A DNA stretch of 64,000 bases from Clostridium cuniculi (GCF_004353185.1 NZ_SMUS01000015.1:1-64000), one strand, 5' to 3'. Positions 25,931 through 34,801 are shown, numbered from the stretch's first letter. A program made the numbers and translations. Notes: generated from the letters alone by a model not told the origin.

Positions 25931-27184
25931 ATGAAAAAATCTAAGTATAATATAGAAATTTTAGGTAAAAAAGATGTAGCTATTTATAATTTATTAAATC
26001 GAAGTATAATATTATTGGACAAAGATATATATAATAGTTATCTTATAAACACATTAGAAGATGAAGAGATTAAATATCTTTCTGAAATTGGAATATTAAT
26101 TGAAGATGGAATAGATGAAGTAGAGGTGATGAAGCAAAAAATAAATTCTGCAAAGTATTCACCAAAAGCCATGACTATTTTTTTATCATTAACTCAAAAA
26201 TGTAATTTGAAATGTATATATTGTTATCAAGATTCAATAAGAGAAAAAAATATAGGTAATTATATAGACGAAAAAAATATAGAGAAAATATTTTTAATGT
26301 TAAAAAAGAAGTCTTCTGAAATGAGAAGTTTAAATATTGTGTTATTTGGTGGTGAGCCATTATTAAATAAAGAAAAGATATTAAGCATAATAAGTAATTT
26401 AAATGAATTAAGAACTGAAAGTTTGAAGGTGCATATAAGTTTAATAACTAATGGTGTTGAATTAACACAGGAATTTTTAAATAGTACAAATAAATATTTA
26501 AATACAATTCAAATAACAATAGATGGGAAAAAGGAAATACATGATTCTATGAGAATATTCCCAAATGGAGATGGAAGTTTTGATATAATATATCAAAATT
26601 TAAAGAAAGCTAGTAAATTATTTAAGGGACGTGTTGCTTTAAGAATAAATGTAAATAAAAACTCTATCTCTCATGTATATGATTTTATAGAGCAATTAGA
26701 AAAAGATAATCTAATGGAGTATATATCTATTAGTATAGTTCCTATCTTTGATAATCAAACTACCATATCACTAGGGTGCAATAAAGGGATAGAAAAAGAA
26801 ATTTTAGAGGAAGTAAATAATATATATATGTATTTAGCTAAAAAGAAGTTTAAGTTTGAAAAAGATTTTGTTGAAGGACCTTGTATGGTTAGGCATTTTA
26901 ATAGTTTTGCTGTTGATGAGGAGTTGAATATTTATGAGTGTCCAGGAGTTTTATATAACAAATCATCAGGTAAAATAACTAATACGGGTGATTTGAAAAT
27001 CTTAGATTCTAGATTTTATAAATTTGTTAATGAAGAAAAAAAATGTATTAATACTTGTGAATATGCACCAATATGTTTCGGGGGATGTTCATGGCAAAAT
27101 CGATGTAATAAAAATGAACTATCAATGACATTAATACCACAATTAAAAGCATATTTAGTATCTAGATATAATTTTGAATTATAG
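25931..27184 (+). CDS. Radical SAM/SPASM peptide maturase
   Basis: 417 residues. An N-terminal region of about 75 residues precedes the radical SAM core. The core carries CNLKCIYC (C91, C95, C98) for the catalytic cluster and the LFGGEPLLN block for SAM binding. The C-terminus has seven cysteines (C318, C337, C372, C376, C382, C386, C392), including CINTC and CFGGC, as in SPASM domains binding two auxiliary clusters. SPASM maturases modify ribosomal peptides (thioether or C-C links), and the small Cys-Cys peptide upstream is the obvious substrate. RBS TTGGAGG. No export gene or protease of a RiPP kind adjoins; the CPBP protease at 24269 is the nearest. Confidence 0.88.
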   Translation: MKKSKYNIEILGKKDVAIYNLLNRSIILLDKDIYNSYLINTLEDEEIKYLSEIGILIEDGIDEVEVMKQKINSAKYSPKAMTIFLSLTQKCNLKCIYCYQDSIREKNIGNYIDEKNIEKIFLMLKKKSSEMRSLNIVLFGGEPLLNKEKILSIISNLNELRTESLKVHISLITNGVELTQEFLNSTNKYLNTIQITIDGKKEIHDSMRIFPNGDGSFDIIYQNLKKASKLFKGRVALRINVNKNSISHVYDFIEQLEKDNLMEYISISIVPIFDNQTTISLGCNKGIEKEILEEVNNIYMYLAKKKFKFEKDFVEGPCMVRHFNSFAVDEELNIYECPGVLYNKSSGKITNTGDLKILDSRFYKFVNEEKKCINTCEYAPICFGGCSWQNRCNKNELSMTLIPQLKAYLVSRYNFEL

Positions 27185-27232
27185 TAAATATAAAAAATAA
27201 TTTTTATTATATAAAGAGAGAAGTGGTGTTTT

Positions 27233-28759
27233 ATGACTAAATACAAACAGATCAATAGTTTTTTAATAAGTAGTATTATTTTTACAATGGCTTTTATTTT
27301 AAAATCTAATATAGTTAAAGCTGAAATATATAGTGTATCGCCAGAAAATATTAATGATTTACAAAAACAAGTTGATAGTTTATTACCAGGAGATAAACTC
27401 TTATTAAATAATGGAGAATATAAAGATTTAAAGCTTATAATAAATAATTCAGGGGAAATGGATAATCCAATAGTTATAGAAGCTGTAGATAAGGGAAATG
27501 TTATTTTTTCTGGTGATTCAAAAGTTGAAATTAGAGGTAACTATATAGAGTTAAATGGTATATATTTTAGAGATGGAGCTAGAAAAAAGAAAGAATGGAA
27601 AACACATGGGCCAGGATTAATAAGTATATATGGTGATTATAATAGAATAACCAATATAGCTATACATAATTTTGACAATGTGGATTCAGCATGGATAACT
27701 ACAGAGCTAGACTCACAAGGGCATGTTCCAAAATATAACCGAATAGATCATTGTAGTTTTACTGGAAAAACTACAAGGGATCAGGTAATAAATTTAAATA
27801 ATAGTAAAGATAAAAATGGGATGGGTGAAGCTCAGTATAATCGAATAGATCATTGTTATTTTTCTAATCCTAAAAAGAAAGGTAATTCAGGTGGTGCCAT
27901 ACGTATAGGATACTATAGAAATGATATTGGTAGATGCTTAGTAGATAATAATTTATTTGAGAATCAAGATTCCGAAGCAGAAATAATAACAAGTAAATCA
28001 CAAGAGAATATTTATTTAAATAATACGATTAAAAACTCTCAGGGAACATTAAATTTTAGACATGGAGATAATCAAGTAGCTATAGGAAATTACTTTATTG
28101 GAACAAATCCTAAAAAAGAAGCAGGTGGAATGTTTATTTGGGGTAGCGGGCATATAATAGCTAATAATTATTTTTCATTAAAAAAGACTATAACTAGTAG
28201 AGGGAATGCGGCTATATATTTAAACCCTGGCGAACCTGAATCAGAACATGCTCTTGCATATAATAATATAATAGCAAATAATATATTCTTTGATAATCAA
28301 GAATATTGTATAAGTTTAGATGCGCTTTATACTCGTAGAATAAATGAAAATAGTTTAACTGAAAATACAAAAGAAAATAAGTTTATAAATAATATTTTTA
28401 TATCTAATGGAAATACTAAATTGGCATTTGATAATCAATTTAAAGAGATTGAAAGACAAGATGTATTAGAGAACAATGTTTATTGTAATTTGGAAAATGG
28501 ATATGATAATAATGAAACTGTTAATACGTCTAATTTAAAATATAGAATTAAAAATAATATTTGTATAATAGATAGAAATAGTATTCCTAATTATAATGAG
28601 GTTGAGTTTTTTGTTAAAGAAATTGATGGAATAGAAAATATTCAAGGATTAGAAAATGGTTTAAACTTAAATGAGTTAGCATATAGGTCTATATATGAGA
28701 ATAAGCCTCTAGATTTTAATCAAGTAGGTCCAAATTGGTTATTATCAATTCCTAATTGA
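27233..28759 (+). CDS. Secreted parallel beta-helix polysaccharide lyase, PL6-like
   Basis: 508 residues. A Sec signal peptide (about 1-30, ending VKA) precedes a right-handed beta-helix with many Asn ladder residues. The segment SEAEIITSKSQ and GTLNFRHGDN carries K255 and R276. Their 21-residue spacing matches the catalytic Lys and Arg of PL6 chondroitinase B, and E248/E250 could bind calcium. PL6 enzymes split alginate or dermatan-type uronate chains by beta-elimination. The target glycan is unknown. It follows the radical SAM gene by 48 bases but has no obvious functional tie. RBS AAGTGGTG is modest. Confidence 0.82.
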   Translation: MTKYKQINSFLISSIIFTMAFILKSNIVKAEIYSVSPENINDLQKQVDSLLPGDKLLLNNGEYKDLKLIINNSGEMDNPIVIEAVDKGNVIFSGDSKVEIRGNYIELNGIYFRDGARKKKEWKTHGPGLISIYGDYNRITNIAIHNFDNVDSAWITTELDSQGHVPKYNRIDHCSFTGKTTRDQVINLNNSKDKNGMGEAQYNRIDHCYFSNPKKKGNSGGAIRIGYYRNDIGRCLVDNNLFENQDSEAEIITSKSQENIYLNNTIKNSQGTLNFRHGDNQVAIGNYFIGTNPKKEAGGMFIWGSGHIIANNYFSLKKTITSRGNAAIYLNPGEPESEHALAYNNIIANNIFFDNQEYCISLDALYTRRINENSLTENTKENKFINNIFISNGNTKLAFDNQFKEIERQDVLENNVYCNLENGYDNNETVNTSNLKYRIKNNICIIDRNSIPNYNEVEFFVKEIDGIENIQGLENGLNLNELAYRSIYENKPLDFNQVGPNWLLSIPN

Positions 28760-28885
28760 TAATTTTTTTGAGAACAATTATTTAGTTAATAAGGTTTGGA
28801 CAATAAAAATAATATAAGAGGGGATAATTAAAAGTAAAAAAATATAGAATATAAATATTATTAATCTATCAATTATGTAGATAAT

Positions 28886-29086
28886 ATGATTAATTTAGAG
28901 GATGGTGAATTGGATGTAATTAAGGCAATTTTAGGTAAGTTATATTTAGAAAGTGGACTTACAGAAGAGGTAATTTTATTAAATAGGATTGTAGATAAAG
29001 TTATATTATATGGTTATGGTGAATTACAGTTTGATAATAATAGAGAAAGGAATGATGTTATAAGTTATGAGAACAAAGGTAAATAA
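28886..29086 (+). CDS. Small acidic protein, possibly Spo0E-like
   Basis: 66 residues. The layout (helix DVIKAILGKLYLESG, short turn, helix TEEVILLNRIVDKVILYGYG) resembles Spo0E-type aspartyl phosphatases, which carry a SQELD motif in the second helix. Here the equivalent stretch reads LNRIVD, so the catalytic motif is not conserved and the label is weak. There is no good RBS. The last 20 bases overlap the start of the surface protein gene. It may instead be a spurious or regulatory ORF. Confidence 0.4.
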   Translation: MINLEDGELDVIKAILGKLYLESGLTEEVILLNRIVDKVILYGYGELQFDNNRERNDVISYENKGK

Positions 29087-32000
29087 AAGCTTAGCGTTTA
29101 TAATAGGAATGATTATGATTTTTAGTATATTAACTAATGGGTTAAGTGTATATGTACAGGCTACAATCAATAATTCGCAAGGATTATTTAAAAGTGTAGA
29201 GAGTAATAATTCAGAAGAAAATTTACTAAAAAAATCTGATATTACTATATATAATGATAAAGATAATAATGGTTGGTATTACATTATTGAAAATGGAGTT
29301 AAAAAAACTGTTTACTGTTATCAGCAAAATAAAATACAACCATCTATAAATGGAACAAGTGGGTACTCAAAGGTTGACTTTTTTTCATCTGATGTAACAG
29401 AGCCTACAAGTAAAGTAACAAAGGAAATGATTGCAACACTACTATATTTAGGATTTCCTTCAAATGCAACAGGGCTTCAAGAAGAGTGGGGAATTGATGA
29501 TTCAAGAGCAGATTATCTTACTCAACAGACTATATGGGATTTTATAAAAGGAAATGTAGTGACTTATTTGAAGGATACTGCATACGAGTATGATTTAAGT
29601 TATTATGCAGGTAGTCCTGATAGTCCTTACTTTGAGAAATATGGATATAATGGAGATGTCATAATTGATAATGATGTTGTATTAAATGAAGTAGATGGAG
29701 TATGGAAATCTGATACTTTAGCTATTGGTGGAAATTATAATGGAGAAATATCATTTAATAATTTACCGGAAAATGTTAAAGTTTATGATGCTAGTACTAA
29801 TATTGAAATTAATTCGACTGTAAAAGTTGGAGATTCAATTTACATAGTTTATTCAGGCATAGTACAAGATGATTTTTTAGCAACAGTAGGTTATGAATAT
29901 AGTACAACTAGTACTGTATATTATAAAGCAGCAGATAGTACATATCAGGATATGATAGGCTTTGAGGAAATTTTAAATCAAGGTAATATATCTATTAGTG
30001 CTAAAAATCAAAATAAAGAATTACCATCTAAAAATACTAATGCTAATGTAGTTATTGATAAAGTAGAAAAAGGAACAGATAATAAGTTAATTGGTGCAGT
30101 ATTAAGCTTGTATGAAGGCACTTCTGAAAGTGGAAAGTTAATAGAAGAGTGGACAACAACTGGTGAGGCAAAGAAAATTCAAGTGGAATATGGAAAAACA
30201 TATACTCTTATTGAAAAATCTGCTCCAGAAGGGTATGAAATAGCAGATCCTATTACTTTTACAGTAAAAGGTAATAATACAATTAATACAGGAAATATTA
30301 GTGTTATTGGAGATACTACAGATTATGTTGGATATAGATATAATAGCGAAAGATATGTTACAGATGGAAAAAATTCAAGTATAGTTTACTGTATTAATCA
30401 TGATTTAGATAACCCAGAAGTAGTATTAAATCCTACGTTACCATCATTATCAGACAAAACATATCCACACTATAAACATTGGATATTAAGTGATGTAAAT
30501 GATGAGATATTAAGAGAAAATCAAACAGTAGATTTTACTCGTGAACAGTTAGCGGAATTATTATTAGCAGGATATCCAACAGATTATTATGGATATCAAC
30601 AAAAATATAATTTAACTAATAGTGAAGCATATTCTAGAACACAAGCTGTATTAGATGCTGTACTTTCAGGAAATACTAAATTGCAAAATACAAATGGATT
30701 AACAGATAAATATCTTGATTTAGCAAATTATTATAATGATTTAGTTAATGCATATTTAAATCCTAAAGCTGAAAATGCAAGCTCAGTTGTAGATTTTTTT
30801 AGTTGGATTGATGGGACTGGAAAAGACGGAAAAACTTATCAAAACTTAGTTGGGATTACATTTGCTTCAAATGATATTACTATAGAAGTAACTATGGAAG
30901 ATGCTAAAAAAGAAATCATAGAAACGCCTAAAATATCTATACCAGTAGAGAAAAAATGGGTTGGAGATGCAGCCGAAAGTGCAACTGTTAGATTATTTGC
31001 TGATGGAGTCGAAGTTGATTCAGTAGAGTTAACAAAAGATAATAATTGGAAGCATACCTTTAGTGGACTAGCTAAGTATGATCAAACAACAGGAAATGAA
31101 ATTAGTTACTCAATAAAAGAAGATGCTGTAGCAGGATATAATAGTGTTATTACAGGAAATGCTGAGTTAGGATTTACAGTTACAAATACTATTACAGGAA
31201 AAACTTCTGTAGGAGTAACAAAAGAATGGATTGGACCAGCAGCGAAAAGTGTAACTGTTAACTTATTAGCAGATGGCAAAAAAGTTGATACTCAAGAATT
31301 AAATGAACAAAATAATTGGCAATATACTTTTACTAATTTAGAAAAGTATAAAGATGGACAAGAAATTACATATACTATTGAAGAAGTTTCACTTCAAGGT
31401 TATGACTCTTTAATTTCAGGAGATAGTCAAAATGGTTTTGTTATAACAAATACGAATACAGAAACTATAGATATTCCTGTAACTAAAAAATGGGTTGGAG
31501 ATGCAGCCGAAAGTGCAACTGTTAGATTATTTGCTGATGGAGTCGAAGTTGATTCAGTAAAGTTAACAAAAGATAATAATTGGAAGCATACTTTTAGTGG
31601 ACTAACTAAGTATGATCAAACAACTGGAGATGAAATTAATTATTCAATAAAAGAAGATGTTGTAACTGGATATGATAGTGTTATTATAGGAAATGCTGAG
31701 TTAGGATTCACAGTTACAAATATAAAGATCGTAGGAAAGTTAGAAATAACAAAAACAGATGTAGCAGATGGAACATTATTACCTAACGCTGGATTTAGAA
31801 TATACGATGAAAATAAGAATGTAATATCAGAGGGAAGAACGGACGAGAAAGGGATTGCAACATTTGAGCTAGGATACGGAAAGTACTACTATCAAGAATT
31901 CGATGCACCGGAAGGATACGTAATAGATGAAACATTATTCCCATTTGAAATTAAAACAAATGGAGAAATAGTAAAAGCTGAAATGACAAATACTAAAAAA

Positions 32001-32156
32001 CAAATAATAATAGATGAAGAAGATCTAAAAGATCAAAAAGATAATAATAATATTTTACCAAAAACAGGAAATTTATCGAATGTTGGATATTTATTATTAT
32101 CACTAGTTATTATTTTATATGGGAAAATACTAATTACTAGAAAAGAAAATTATTAA
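29067..32156 (+). CDS. LPXTG-anchored adhesin with two thioester domains and Cna_B repeats
   Basis: 1029 residues. Signal peptide about 1-32. The first thioester-type domain has C84 (VYCYQ) and Q153 (LTQQTIWDF). A SpaA-like domain lies at about 325-405, and a second thioester-type domain has C442 (VYCINHD) and Q526 (RTQAVLDAV). Three Cna_B domains (about 628-885) and a SpaA-like domain (about 890-990) are followed by the sortase motif LPKTG, a membrane helix and a short basic tail. The Cys-Gln pairs are the sites that form an internal thioester for covalent binding to host or surface proteins in known TED adhesins. The first and third Cna_B units are nearly identical in DNA. No sortase gene is nearby. 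Confidence 0.88.
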   Translation: MRTKVNKSLAFIIGMIMIFSILTNGLSVYVQATINNSQGLFKSVESNNSEENLLKKSDITIYNDKDNNGWYYIIENGVKKTVYCYQQNKIQPSINGTSGYSKVDFFSSDVTEPTSKVTKEMIATLLYLGFPSNATGLQEEWGIDDSRADYLTQQTIWDFIKGNVVTYLKDTAYEYDLSYYAGSPDSPYFEKYGYNGDVIIDNDVVLNEVDGVWKSDTLAIGGNYNGEISFNNLPENVKVYDASTNIEINSTVKVGDSIYIVYSGIVQDDFLATVGYEYSTTSTVYYKAADSTYQDMIGFEEILNQGNISISAKNQNKELPSKNTNANVVIDKVEKGTDNKLIGAVLSLYEGTSESGKLIEEWTTTGEAKKIQVEYGKTYTLIEKSAPEGYEIADPITFTVKGNNTINTGNISVIGDTTDYVGYRYNSERYVTDGKNSSIVYCINHDLDNPEVVLNPTLPSLSDKTYPHYKHWILSDVNDEILRENQTVDFTREQLAELLLAGYPTDYYGYQQKYNLTNSEAYSRTQAVLDAVLSGNTKLQNTNGLTDKYLDLANYYNDLVNAYLNPKAENASSVVDFFSWIDGTGKDGKTYQNLVGITFASNDITIEVTMEDAKKEIIETPKISIPVEKKWVGDAAESATVRLFADGVEVDSVELTKDNNWKHTFSGLAKYDQTTGNEISYSIKEDAVAGYNSVITGNAELGFTVTNTITGKTSVGVTKEWIGPAAKSVTVNLLADGKKVDTQELNEQNNWQYTFTNLEKYKDGQEITYTIEEVSLQGYDSLISGDSQNGFVITNTNTETIDIPVTKKWVGDAAESATVRLFADGVEVDSVKLTKDNNWKHTFSGLTKYDQTTGDEINYSIKEDVVTGYDSVIIGNAELGFTVTNIKIVGKLEITKTDVADGTLLPNAGFRIYDENKNVISEGRTDEKGIATFELGYGKYYYQEFDAPEGYVIDETLFPFEIKTNGEIVKAEMTNTKKQIIIDEEDLKDQKDNNNILPKTGNLSNVGYLLLSLVIILYGKILITRKENY
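30951..31187 (+). repeat. Cna_B domain DNA repeat, copy 1
   Basis: A 237-base unit almost identical to 31485-31721 (offset 534 bases). It shares long identical runs such as TGGGTTGGAGATGCAGCCGA and the segment encoding AESATVRLFADGVEVDSV. It reflects a recent in-frame duplication within the adhesin gene. Confidence 0.9.
31485..31721 (+). repeat. Cna_B domain DNA repeat, copy 2
   Basis: Near-identical partner of 30951-31187, separated by a more diverged middle Cna_B unit. Scattered differences (for example VE/VK after DSV) show some divergence since duplication. Confidence 0.9.
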
Positions 32157-32159
32157 TAT

Positions 32160-32212
32160 TAGGGAGAGTAAATGTATTTGTATAAAACACAAATCTATCT
32201 ACTCTCTCTATT
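32160..32212 (+). terminator. Imperfect hairpin after the adhesin gene
   Basis: AGGGAGAGTAAATGTATTTGT (first 20 bases at 32160-32179) pairs imperfectly with the sequence ending CTACTCTCTCT near 32212. There is no clean T run, so termination is uncertain. Confidence 0.45.
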
Positions 32213-32476
32213 AAAGTAGTGTAAATTGGTAGAGTGTAATATAAAGCGTTATATAACTGAATTTGAAGAGGAGAGTTATCAATCTATAGTAAGGATGTAA
32301 TGGGCACATTAATATTAAAAGTCATTAAAATTGATTTAATTTAGTAAATAAAAATGAAGAATATGAAATCACAATTTGTATATTATAAAAAAACGGAGAA
32401 AAATAGAGCATTTAAGAAAATAGTGTAGAATTATTAAGGAGAGTATTAAATTGAAATTAGAAAGGTTGAAATAAAA
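32213..32476. other. Gap before the peptide deformylase-like gene
   Basis: Short open fragments without starts (for example KNEEYEITICIL near 32350-32390) look like eroded coding sequence. A 7-codon mini-ORF starts at TTG 32451 behind AAGGAGAG and stops 2 bases before the next gene, so it may couple translation. Confidence 0.4.
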
Positions 32477-32887
32477 ATGATAAAACCAATTGTTAAAGAT
32501 ATATTATTTTTAAGTCAAAAATCAGAGCCAGCTACTAAAGATGATATAGAGGTTATAGATGATTTGACAGATACATTAAGAGCAAATTTAGAATATTGTG
32601 TTGGTATGGCAGCTAATATGATAGGGGTTAAAAAGCGTATATTAGTATTTACTATAGATGATCTTATTATACCTATGATAAATCCAGTTATATTAAATAA
32701 AGAGAACAGTTATGAGACTGAGGAATGTTGTTTATCATTAATTGGATTTAGAAAAACAACTAGATATGAAAAAATAGAAGTGGAATATTTAGATAGAAAC
32801 TTTAAGAAACAAAGACAGATATTTAAAGGATTTACAGCACAAATAATACAGCATGAAATTGATCATTTTGAAGGCATAATAATATAG
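32477..32887 (+). CDS. Peptide deformylase homologue with variant motif I
   Basis: 136 residues. Motif II is EECCLS, with the metal-binding Cys, and motif III is QHEIDH with both His ligands and the catalytic Glu. Motif I reads GMAANMIG, where canonical enzymes have GxGxAAxQ; the conserved Gln that stabilises the formyl oxyanion is replaced by Met. It is shorter than typical deformylases (about 150-185 residues). It may be an active variant or a specialised homologue rather than the housekeeping enzyme. The RBS is GAAAGG, weak. Confidence 0.8.
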   Translation: MIKPIVKDILFLSQKSEPATKDDIEVIDDLTDTLRANLEYCVGMAANMIGVKKRILVFTIDDLIIPMINPVILNKENSYETEECCLSLIGFRKTTRYEKIEVEYLDRNFKKQRQIFKGFTAQIIQHEIDHFEGIII

Positions 32888-32948
32888 GTTAGAAATTAGA
32901 TTTTAGTGATAAAAAATTTTTAGAGTGAGTTTAATAATTGGAGGATTT

Positions 32949-33578
32949 ATGAATAATACATTTTTAAAAGAACCATGGTTGAAATGGGCTATTGAAATAC
33001 AAAGCATTGCCCAATGTGGATTAACATATACTAAGGATGTATATGATAAAGAACGATATGAACAGTTGAGGAATATTGCAGCTGAAATGTTAAGTTATAA
33101 AACTGAAATTCCAGTTAATAAAATTAAAAATTTGTTTTGCAATGAAGAAGGGTATCAAACTCCTAAATTAGATACTAGAGCAGCAATTTTTAAAGATGGG
33201 AAAATACTATTGGTTCATGAAAAAAGTGGTACTTGGTCATTGCCTGGTGGCTGGGTTGATGTATTGGAATCAATAGAGTCAAATACTATAAAAGAAGTAA
33301 AAGAAGAAGCTGGTCTTGATGTTATTGCTAAGAAAATTATAGCTATTCAAGATAGAAATAAACATAATACTCCCCTTTATCCATATGGGGTATGTAAGAT
33401 TTTTGTTCAATGCGATCTTATTGGTGGAGAGTTTATTGAAAATATAGAGACTATAGAAATAGGGTATTTTTCACTTGATAATTTACCTAATCTTTCTGAT
33501 GAAAAATCTAATTTTGAGCAAATAGAGATGTGCTTTAAAGCAAAAGAAGATGAAAATTGGACAGTCGTCTTTGATTAA
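32949..33578 (+). CDS. Nudix hydrolase with N-terminal nucleoside-diphosphate-X domain
   Basis: 209 residues from ATG 32949 (TTGGAGGA eight bases upstream). The N-terminal domain (about 1-65, with AIEIQSIAQCGLTYTKDVYD) is typical of Nudix proteins acting on nucleoside diphosphates linked to a moiety X. The Nudix box GWVDVLESIESNTIKEVKEE, then AGL, fits GX5EX7REUXEEXGU with Lys in place of Arg. It should hydrolyse NDP-X compounds, for example nucleotide sugars or ADP-ribose; the substrate is unknown. Confidence 0.9.
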   Translation: MNNTFLKEPWLKWAIEIQSIAQCGLTYTKDVYDKERYEQLRNIAAEMLSYKTEIPVNKIKNLFCNEEGYQTPKLDTRAAIFKDGKILLVHEKSGTWSLPGGWVDVLESIESNTIKEVKEEAGLDVIAKKIIAIQDRNKHNTPLYPYGVCKIFVQCDLIGGEFIENIETIEIGYFSLDNLPNLSDEKSNFEQIEMCFKAKEDENWTVVFD

Positions 33579-33639
33579 ATTCTAATTAATTGTAAAAATT
33601 AAAGGATAATATAAAATAAATATTAATTATAAGGATTGA

Positions 33640-33677
33640 AACTCAAGGAATTAAAAATAATTTCTTGAGTTTTTTAT
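33640..33677 (+). terminator. Intrinsic terminator after the Nudix gene
   Basis: An 11-bp stem with one G-U pair (33640-33650 with 33661-33671) ends in TTTTTTATTT. Confidence 0.88.
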
Positions 33678-33718
33678 TTCTAAAAAATATAAATTTCTAA
33701 AAAAATACATTTAAATCA

Positions 33719-33747
33719 TTGACAGGAAAAGGCAATATACATATAAT
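33719..33747 (+). promoter_or_regulatory. Consensus vegetative promoter of the sulfur operon with overlapping operator
   Basis: TTGACA (33719-33724), 17 bp, TATAAT (33742-33747). A perfect 9-bp inverted repeat (AATATACAT at 33734-33742 and its complement at 33746-33754) overlaps the -10 box. An 8-bp palindrome, CCTATAGG, lies at 33770-33777 downstream. With a perfect core promoter, repression is the likely control, perhaps by a cysteine-responsive regulator. Confidence 0.85.
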
Positions 33748-33810
33748 GTATATTATAAAAACTAGTAAACCTATAGGAAAACTACATTTTATTATAAAGG
33801 GGGCATTATA

Positions 33811-33957
33811 ATGAATAATGTAAAAAGTAATTTATCTAGTGAAAGCTTAAATGTGATACTAAATATTCTAAATGAAATTAAGTATGGAACCTTAACTTTA
33901 GTTGTACAAGATGGAAAAGTAATTCAAATTGAAAGAAGTGAAAAAATAAGAGTATAA
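33811..33957 (+). CDS. YezD family protein
   Basis: 48 residues with an AAGGGGGC RBS. The segment IKYGTLTLVVQDGKVIQIER and the end SEKIRV match the DUF2292/YezD family, whose members sit in sulfur assimilation operons of Firmicutes. It is the first gene of this operon, 15 bases before the permease gene. Biochemical role unknown; a small regulatory or accessory factor is plausible. Confidence 0.85.
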   Translation: MNNVKSNLSSESLNVILNILNEIKYGTLTLVVQDGKVIQIERSEKIRV

Positions 33958-33972
33958 TGGAGGAAGTTAAAG

Positions 33973-34791
33973 TTGCAGAAAGTAAAAATTAATAACAGAG
34001 CAAATTACAGTAAAAAATTAAATTATTATTTCCACATAATCAATAGTAAATTCTTATCACTATTTTTGCCTATTACGATTTTAATAGTTTGGTTTGTAAT
34101 AGCAAAATTGCGGATTTTTTCAAGTGCAATATTGCCTAATATAGGACAAGTTATAGAGTCTTTTGTAAATCAATTAACTAGTGGACAACTGATAAATGAT
34201 ATATTAACAAGTTTTATTAGAGTTATACAAGGATATTTGATAGCGGTAATACTAGGTGTTTTTTTAGGAGTATTGATGGGAATAAATAAAAATATAAATT
34301 CATTTTTCTATTTAACTCTTACATCTATTAGACAAATACCAATGCTTGCATGGATTCCTCTAATAGTTTTATGGTTTGGAATTGGGGAAACATCAAAAAT
34401 TATTGTTATTGTGTTAGCTGCCTTTTTTCCTATACTTATTAATACTATAAGCGGTATTAAGAGCACAGATCCTAAGCTAATAGAAGTAGGTAAAATGTAT
34501 AATTTAAGTAAGCTTAAATTATTTATAAAGATATATTTACCTTCAGCAATTCCTTCAATATTTGTTGGTTTGAAACTAGGTCTTGGAGTATCATGGATGG
34601 CTGTAGTTGGAGCTGAAATAATTGCTGCAACATCTGGTATAGGATATAGAATTAATGATGCTCGAAGCCTTATGCAACCAGAAGTTGTTTTTGTTGGAAT
34701 GATTGTGATTGCTATAATTGGCTTATTAATGGAGCAAATACTAAATAGGATTTCTAAAATACTTACTCCATGGATGAATAAGAAAGCGTAG
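33973..34791 (+). CDS. SsuC-like ABC permease for sulfonates or sulfate esters
   Basis: 272 residues from TTG 33973 (GGAGG nine bases upstream). Six membrane helices. The EAA loop (VGKMYNLSKLKLFIKIYLPS) and the conserved SIRQIPMLAWIPLIVLWFGI are typical of the nitrate/sulfonate/taurine permease family. Together with the ATPase and binding protein downstream it imports an organosulfur compound. Confidence 0.88.
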   Translation: MQKVKINNRANYSKKLNYYFHIINSKFLSLFLPITILIVWFVIAKLRIFSSAILPNIGQVIESFVNQLTSGQLINDILTSFIRVIQGYLIAVILGVFLGVLMGINKNINSFFYLTLTSIRQIPMLAWIPLIVLWFGIGETSKIIVIVLAAFFPILINTISGIKSTDPKLIEVGKMYNLSKLKLFIKIYLPSAIPSIFVGLKLGLGVSWMAVVGAEIIAATSGIGYRINDARSLMQPEVVFVGMIVIAIIGLLMEQILNRISKILTPWMNKKA

Positions 34792-34801
34792 GTGATTTTA
34801 T

